Source: Pectobacterium brasiliense (GTDB lineage Bacteria; Pseudomonadota; Gammaproteobacteria; Enterobacterales; Enterobacteriaceae). From it: DNA of 64,000 bases. The stretch covers positions 558,001-622,000 of the forward strand of contig NZ_JACGFN010000001.1 of the NCBI RefSeq assembly GCF_016950255.1, written 5' to 3'. This document shows, piece after piece, positions 59,856 through 64,000 of this stretch. Position numbers and translations under genes: made by a program. The notes under the pieces are model-generated. The model ran no database searches, was not told where the DNA came from, and was given only the letters and a program-made list of their open reading frames with translations. Each line of letters starts with the position of its first letter. Position 1 is the stretch's first letter.

Positions 59856-61151
59856 TTAAATTGGATTCCAACGGTTTCTGAGGTAATTAACCGCTTCCTG
59901 GGTCTGTGGTTGATTGAGATAGTTCTCTCTGAACAGAATCGTCCCGTTGATTTGCGGCATAGACTCGTTCAAGTCGAGCTGCTTTTTCAGCTCCGGCACG
60001 CCGCCATTTATCGTCCAGTCAGGCTCATTCTTTGAAGGTTCCCCCACTTTATACAGCGCGACGCCAATATAAAGGCGTGTGTTTGTGGGCTTCACCACAT
60101 CCGCCCACCATTTTGCCAAGACATCGTAACGCGCTGCGTCACGTGCGAAAGGCCAGTAGATCTGCGGGGCAATGTAATCCAGCAGCCCTTGTTGCACCCA
60201 CAGGCGGGTATCGGCATAAGCTTCATCGTAGGCGGCCGCGCCTCGCGTGTCGGAACCTGCCGCATCGTGTGACCGGTTGCGCCATACGCCTGCTGGGCTG
60301 ACGCCAAATTCAACCTCGGGTTTCAACTGCTTGATAGTGCGTGACACCTGCTCAATCAACAGCTGTGTATTGTGCCGCCGCCAGTCCGCCTTTGAGCCAA
60401 ATCCCTGCCCCTGATTTTTAAAGGTTTCACTATCGTTAAGCATCGAGCCGGATGATTCGGCATAGAAGTAATCATCGAACTGCACGCCGTCAATAGGGTA
60501 ACGCGCAACGACTTCGGCCACGATACTGGTGATCCAGTTTCGCGCTTCCGGAATACCCGGGTCCAGTACAAAGCGATCGCCGGCGGTGCGGATCCAGTCA
60601 CGATGCAACACAAATACGCTGGCCGGATTTTGCGACAAGGTGCGATTTAGCTCTGTCACGGTTGACGATTTAGTGTTAACGGAGACGCGATAGGGATTAA
60701 ACCAGGCATGGACTTTCATACCGCGTTTGTGCGCCTCATCCAGCATGAACTGTAGCGGATCGTAGCCCGGATCCTCACCAATCTTGCCCGTTAACATATC
60801 TGACCAGGGCAATATTTTAGAAGGCCAGAGCGCGGTACCATCAGGCTTAACCTGAAAAAATACGGTATTGATGCCGAGACTTTTCAATTTATCCAGCTTA
60901 CCTGTCAGCGCTTCCTGCTGCTGAGTGATACGTATAGCAGGACTACTGGCATTAACGGATGCCACCGGCGGCCAATCCAAACGGGAAACGGTCGCCAGCC
61001 AAACACCGCGCATGGGTTCCTTATTCTGCTGAGATTTCCCTGGAAGCGGCTGTTTAACAGGAGGAAGTGGAGTGACAAGCGAACTCGGAGGTTTAGACGC
61101 GCAACTGACAAGTAGAAGCGCAGCGGCAATCAATACGACTGGCTTTTTCAC
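59856..61151 (-). CDS. digH: Glycosyl hydrolase lipoprotein DigH (YddW)
   Basis: A 431-aa outer-membrane lipoprotein of the GHL10/DUF187 family (E. coli DigH/YddW 439 aa), which cleaves denuded peptidoglycan glycans at the septum. Lipobox LLVSCAS gives acylated Cys17. A TIM-barrel domain follows with RGVWLATVSRLDWPP, VHAWFNPYRVS and the catalytic-region GVQFDDYFYAESSG. The proline-rich linker at 20-40 is usual. It is 5 bp downstream of the VF530-family gene. Confidence 0.92.
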   Translation of the reverse strand: MKKPVVLIAAALLLVSCASKPPSSLVTPLPPVKQPLPGKSQQNKEPMRGVWLATVSRLDWPPVASVNASSPAIRITQQQEALTGKLDKLKSLGINTVFFQVKPDGTALWPSKILPWSDMLTGKIGEDPGYDPLQFMLDEAHKRGMKVHAWFNPYRVSVNTKSSTVTELNRTLSQNPASVFVLHRDWIRTAGDRFVLDPGIPEARNWITSIVAEVVARYPIDGVQFDDYFYAESSGSMLNDSETFKNQGQGFGSKADWRRHNTQLLIEQVSRTIKQLKPEVEFGVSPAGVWRNRSHDAAGSDTRGAAAYDEAYADTRLWVQQGLLDYIAPQIYWPFARDAARYDVLAKWWADVVKPTNTRLYIGVALYKVGEPSKNEPDWTINGGVPELKKQLDLNESMPQINGTILFRENYLNQPQTQEAVNYLRNRWNPI

Positions 61152-61156
61152 GTTGG

Positions 61157-61444
61157 TTAGCTCTTATTTCTGCGACTATTAGCCCAGGGATCAACAGCGC
61201 TATCATCTGGTTTTACGGGAGCGGAACCGTCCAGAGAATCAAGGTACAGTGCTTCAACTTCCGCACGCGCCCAGGGCGTCCGACGCAGAAACTTTAAACT
61301 GGATTTAACGCTTGGATCGCTTTTAAAGCAATTGATGTTGATCCGTTTACCCAACTCAACCCAGCCAAAACGGGCAACCAGTGCATTGACTTGCATTTCA
61401 AGCGTGACGCCATGCAAAGGATCTTTAGAAGTATGAGCTGTCAT
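61157..61444 (-). CDS. VF530 / DUF2132 family protein
   Basis: A 95-aa protein containing the conserved VF530 core: [48 protein letters not shown]. The family has been proposed to bind DNA from its structure; the role is unknown. It lies immediately upstream of digH on the same strand. Confidence 0.88.
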   Translation of the reverse strand: MTAHTSKDPLHGVTLEMQVNALVARFGWVELGKRININCFKSDPSVKSSLKFLRRTPWARAEVEALYLDSLDGSAPVKPDDSAVDPWANSRRNKS

Positions 61445-61609
61445 GTAACGTCCAGTAGTTTCAGGTTTTTATGTTCAGGATTCGGCTTGTAGCAAGGGAA
61501 GGTTACAAGAAAGCGGGACGGCCAGCAATCTTGGTACAAATAAAACGGGATTCTGTCATGTGAGGAACAGGATGAGTTGACCGTTCTGCCCTTGAGGAGG
61601 AAAATCAGT

Positions 61610-61687
61610 ATGGAATCCTTTTCGTTACAGGTCAGGACTGATACTTTTGAGAGCGATGGAATTAGGATTATCAAAAACGTTGTTTAA
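61610..61687 (+). CDS. Possible 25-aa small protein or truncated gene start
   Basis: An ATG at 61610 has a perfect AGGAGG nine bases upstream (61595-61600) and opens a 25-codon frame ending TAA at 61685-61687. The product contains TFESDGIRIIKNVV and no membrane segment. No homologue is recognised. It may be a leader peptide for the membrane-protein gene 37 bp downstream, or the remnant 5' end of a lost gene. Confidence 0.35.
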   Translation: MESFSLQVRTDTFESDGIRIIKNVV

Positions 61688-61724
61688 ACAAGCACGCAAT
61701 AGTACTAAATGAGGGGGGAGAGCG

Positions 61725-62510
61725 GTGAAAGTATTAAATAAAAAAAAGATATTAAAATATTATTTAATGATTTTGTTTTTCATATTTTCTTTTTTTATAT
61801 ATAAATATTTTTTCATTTCAAATGAGCATGAATTTAGTAACTTCAATAAAGTGGAAGAAGTAAAGGTAACCAATCTAAATATATCGTGGTGGTTTTTTAC
61901 AGTTGTAATTACTGCTGGAGTCACCTATGCATTTCAGAATAAATTGGCTAAAAATAAATTAAAGCTAGATCGATTGGACAAGAGAGCTTCATTTATAAAA
62001 ACAATAGCAAAGGATTTAAGTGATTTAGTTAATTATCGATTATATGCAGTTAAAATTTATTGTGAAGGAATCTCGTCTGGCGGAGTGAGTGATTCTACGA
62101 GAGAGCATTATCGGAAGTCTGTATCAGAATGGAACAGTAAAATTCATTCAATATATAGTTCACTCAACATGTATGACATTGTAGACCTTTCCACCGAAAT
62201 CGAGTCTGACATACATAATGAATTTGTAAGAATACATAATTTATTTGTTAAGAACATTGAGAAGAAGTATGTAGATCCAGTTGTTATTTTTGAAATAAAA
62301 AAATCAATTCATCAAATTGGTAATAAGTCGTCATTTTATTCTAGAGTTATATCGGAGATGGCTGATGCATCATGGGATAAGACACTAGATAAAACAGAAC
62401 CTCTCACTCAATATAACTTACCAATCGCTAGTAATCTTACTCTTGTAAAAAGACTCTTTAATTTTAATCGATCTTCTTTGAGTGTGAATCGCTCTATTTA
62501 TAAGGAGTAA
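61725..62510 (+). CDS. AT-rich membrane protein of unknown function
   Basis: A 261-aa protein with two predicted membrane helices (about 11-31 and 54-71) and a charged helical domain after them (NKLAKNKLKLDRLDKRASFIKTIAKDL). No known family recognised. It starts at GTG after GGGGGGAG. Codon use (AGA, ATA, TTA rich) and low GC differ from the core genes, implying horizontal transfer. Its last 93 bp overlap, tail to tail, the minus-strand GT51-like gene. Confidence 0.75.
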   Translation: MKVLNKKKILKYYLMILFFIFSFFIYKYFFISNEHEFSNFNKVEEVKVTNLNISWWFFTVVITAGVTYAFQNKLAKNKLKLDRLDKRASFIKTIAKDLSDLVNYRLYAVKIYCEGISSGGVSDSTREHYRKSVSEWNSKIHSIYSSLNMYDIVDLSTEIESDIHNEFVRIHNLFVKNIEKKYVDPVVIFEIKKSIHQIGNKSSFYSRVISEMADASWDKTLDKTEPLTQYNLPIASNLTLVKRLFNFNRSSLSVNRSIYKE

Positions 62511-63080
62511 ATCTCTTTTTACTGATGGGTTTTTAGGTCTTGGTTGTTGAAGCATGGCTGCTATCATGGAACTTTCAAATATTGTTAGGTCTGCAACATT
62601 ATATTTATGAAACATGTAGCTCATTGACTCGTGAACACCATTCATATAGGCTCCAAAATAAGCATAATTAAGATAGCAATTTAATATACGTAACTTTGAA
62701 TATCTTCTATTGATAGCTATAGCTAGAAGTATTTCTTTAATTTTTCTAGATAAAGTTCTATCTTTATATTTCGTTATTGTTCTTACGAGTTGCATCTCTA
62801 TTGTACTGGCTCCTCCATGGTCTCTAAAAGTAGCCATTTTTATTAAATTTCTCACTATCGATATAATATCAACGCCATAGTGATAGAAAAAACGCCTATC
62901 TTCTATTGCTATTACATGAAAATGTAGGTCTGTGTAATCATCTGAAACCCACCAATAGTTATTGAATTTACTTTCTATTTCGTACAAATCATCGTTTATC
63001 TTAACAAGATAATCGTGAAGGGCATTTTTTGCTCTTTTTAATGAAATGACTAATTTTTTTAAACTTAAAAAATGCGACAT
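62418..63080 (-). CDS. Stand-alone GT51 transglycosylase-like protein
   Basis: A protein of about 220 aa with the glycosyltransferase 51 motifs in order: IAIEDRRFFYHYG (catalytic Glu60), GGASTIEMQL (89-98), SRKIKEILLA (second Glu116), and RILNCYLNYAYFG. These polymerise lipid II in MtgA and class A PBPs. Here there is no transpeptidase domain and, unusually, no obvious N-terminal membrane helix. Very AT-rich. The start is uncertain: ATG at 63080 (used) or GTG at 63098; neither has a good ribosome site. Confidence 0.8.
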   Translation of the reverse strand: MSHFLSLKKLVISLKRAKNALHDYLVKINDDLYEIESKFNNYWWVSDDYTDLHFHVIAIEDRRFFYHYGVDIISIVRNLIKMATFRDHGGASTIEMQLVRTITKYKDRTLSRKIKEILLAIAINRRYSKLRILNCYLNYAYFGAYMNGVHESMSYMFHKYNVADLTIFESSMIAAMLQQPRPKNPSVKRDLLLINRAIHTQRRSIKIKESFYKSKITSDW

Positions 63081-63249
63081 AGGATTATTAGCTGGCACTT
63101 TGAGTTGTTTTTTCGTACCGGAGTAACAGAGCGTATAAGACGACTGAAACCAAATTTTATTCTATCAGTTTAGCCTTAATTAAGGTGATCCTTCAAGGGG
63201 GCAGTAAAATAATTCAGCATACCCGAACCAAAACTGCTATAGCCTGTGG

Positions 63250-63640
63250 TGTAAGTATCCCGGTAAACCGAACCATTCACTTTTAGAGATCTTCCGACAT
63301 ACTGATTATGTCTCCATTGAGGAGATCGCTATGTGCAAAGCCCGATTTACCGAGCACCAGATCATCGCCGTGTTGAAGTCCGTTGAAGCCGGACGTACCG
63401 TCAAAGACGTTTGTCTCGAAGCGGGGATATCCGAGGCCTCGAACTACAACTGGAAAGCCAAATTTGGTGGTATGGAAGCGTCTGATATCAAAAAGATGAA
63501 AGATCTGGAAGACGAAAACCGACGGCTGAAACAGATGTTTGCCGATCTGAGTCTGGAGTGCCGTGCACATCAAAGATGTTATTGAAAAAAAGCTTTAAAA
63601 CCAGCGATAAAGCGTGAGCTCGTCATATTGATTTGTTAGA
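63250..63640 (+). mobile_element. IS3-family insertion sequence remnant
   Basis: The region contains a frameshifted orfA and only the first codons of orfB (KPAIKRELV in the frame after the orfA stop region), after which similarity stops at about 63630. The left boundary is approximate; a TGTAAGTATCCCGG stretch near 63250 could be the left end. No right end was found. Confidence 0.7.
63331..63585 (+). pseudogene. IS3-family transposase OrfA, frameshifted
   Basis: 84 codons with the IS3/IS407-group OrfA helix-turn-helix (ARFTEHQIIAVLKSVEAG, CLEAGISEASNYNW) and the leucine-zipper region DLEDENRRLKQMFADLSLE. After that the expected RALKDVIEKKL tail is out of frame: an extra base at about 63565 converts it to RAHQRCY-stop. 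The orfB that should follow is truncated, so the element is dead. Confidence 0.85.
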
Positions 63641-64000
63641 AATGGCTCGTGAGATATGAAGTTGTTTGTCGCAGTAGGATATTTAACTTATATTGAGCGA
63701 GAATCCAGTTCATAAACCACAGATGACATATCTCTTTGCTTTAAATGAATATTTTTAATAGAAAGATGAATTCACTTCCAGGTAACTTCATGAACTAACA
63801 GGAATTATGAGCATTTCTTGGCAGCTTGCTCTACTTCTGTTCATGAACCATTTCCCAACGTAATCGCATAGCCAGGCCCATCAAGCTTTAGGGATTATCT
63901 GATTGTCTTCTTGAACAATTAATGAATTTTGGTAACATTTGGATACATCAATACTTAATCAGGGCTGAAGTCTCTGATGGCGGTAGCGTCCTTACCGCGG
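63641..64000. other. Non-coding tail of the window
   Basis: 360 bp after the IS remnant with no gene I can support on either strand. It contains two TTCATGAA palindromes about 55 bp apart (63787-63794 and near 63841) whose flanks are partly inverted, and short degraded frames. It probably belongs to the same mobile-DNA scar. Confidence 0.4.

Overview
The window reads as ordinary enterobacterial chromosome from the replication-terminus half of a soft-rot enterobacterium. Pectobacterium is the best guess: nearly every core gene looks like an E. coli orthologue at high identity (topA, cysB, nth-rsx, araFGH, fumC, tus, mlc), while the araBA/araFGH/araC arrangement, the dat-ddc pair and a glucosylglycerate-type gene pair are non-E. 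coli features. The genus is an inference. The gene tus and a Ter-like site at its promoter place the window in the terminus region.

Layout. 1-9.7 kb: trpH end, yciO, rluB, then btuR-yciK (minus), sohB, yciN, topA, cysB. 9.8-11.3 kb: peptide transporter dtpA, followed by about 690 bp of AT-rich DNA without a convincing gene. 12.0-18.5 kb: tightly overlapping minus-strand rsxABCDGE-nth operon, in which rsxC carries a 156-bp tandem repeat, then cnu upstream. 19.2-27.4 kb: an L-arabinose locus with araBA (minus) divergent from araFGH-araC (plus) and no araD alongside. 27.5-35.7 kb: ydgJ, a YfeH-type transporter, an SgcJ-like secreted protein, add, an ACR3-like transporter, ydgA and manA. 35.9-42.9 kb: fumC, tus with Ter, the divergent pair ynfM/ynfL, mlc, and a second-type bioD. 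43-48.6 kb: an MDR-type MFS pump, small envelope proteins (DUF1161, a lipoprotein, YnfB), ydfG, and a Tat-signal-bearing HisC-like aminotransferase.

48.9-64 kb is the more accessory part. It holds a coupled phosphatase/synthase pair for a glucosyl(mannosyl)glycerate compatible solute, and a three-gene operon with a secreted coiled-coil protein, a 612-aa coiled-coil protein with a central hydrophobic hairpin (alpha-pore-forming-toxin-like architecture) and an 86-aa orphan. After these come pptA, yddG, the diaminopropane pair dat-ddc, a Phd/RelE-like toxin-antitoxin module with a palindromic operator, digH and a VF530-family gene. The end is a very AT-rich island with a membrane protein overlapping, tail to tail, a soluble stand-alone GT51 transglycosylase-like gene, and then a broken IS3-family remnant.

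The most interesting items are the 51.3-54.4 kb toxin-like operon, the tus-proximal Ter site in which the lock-forming C6 is replaced by T, the AT-rich GT51/membrane-protein overlap, and the exported PLP aminotransferase. No tRNA, rRNA, CRISPR array or dif site was recognised.
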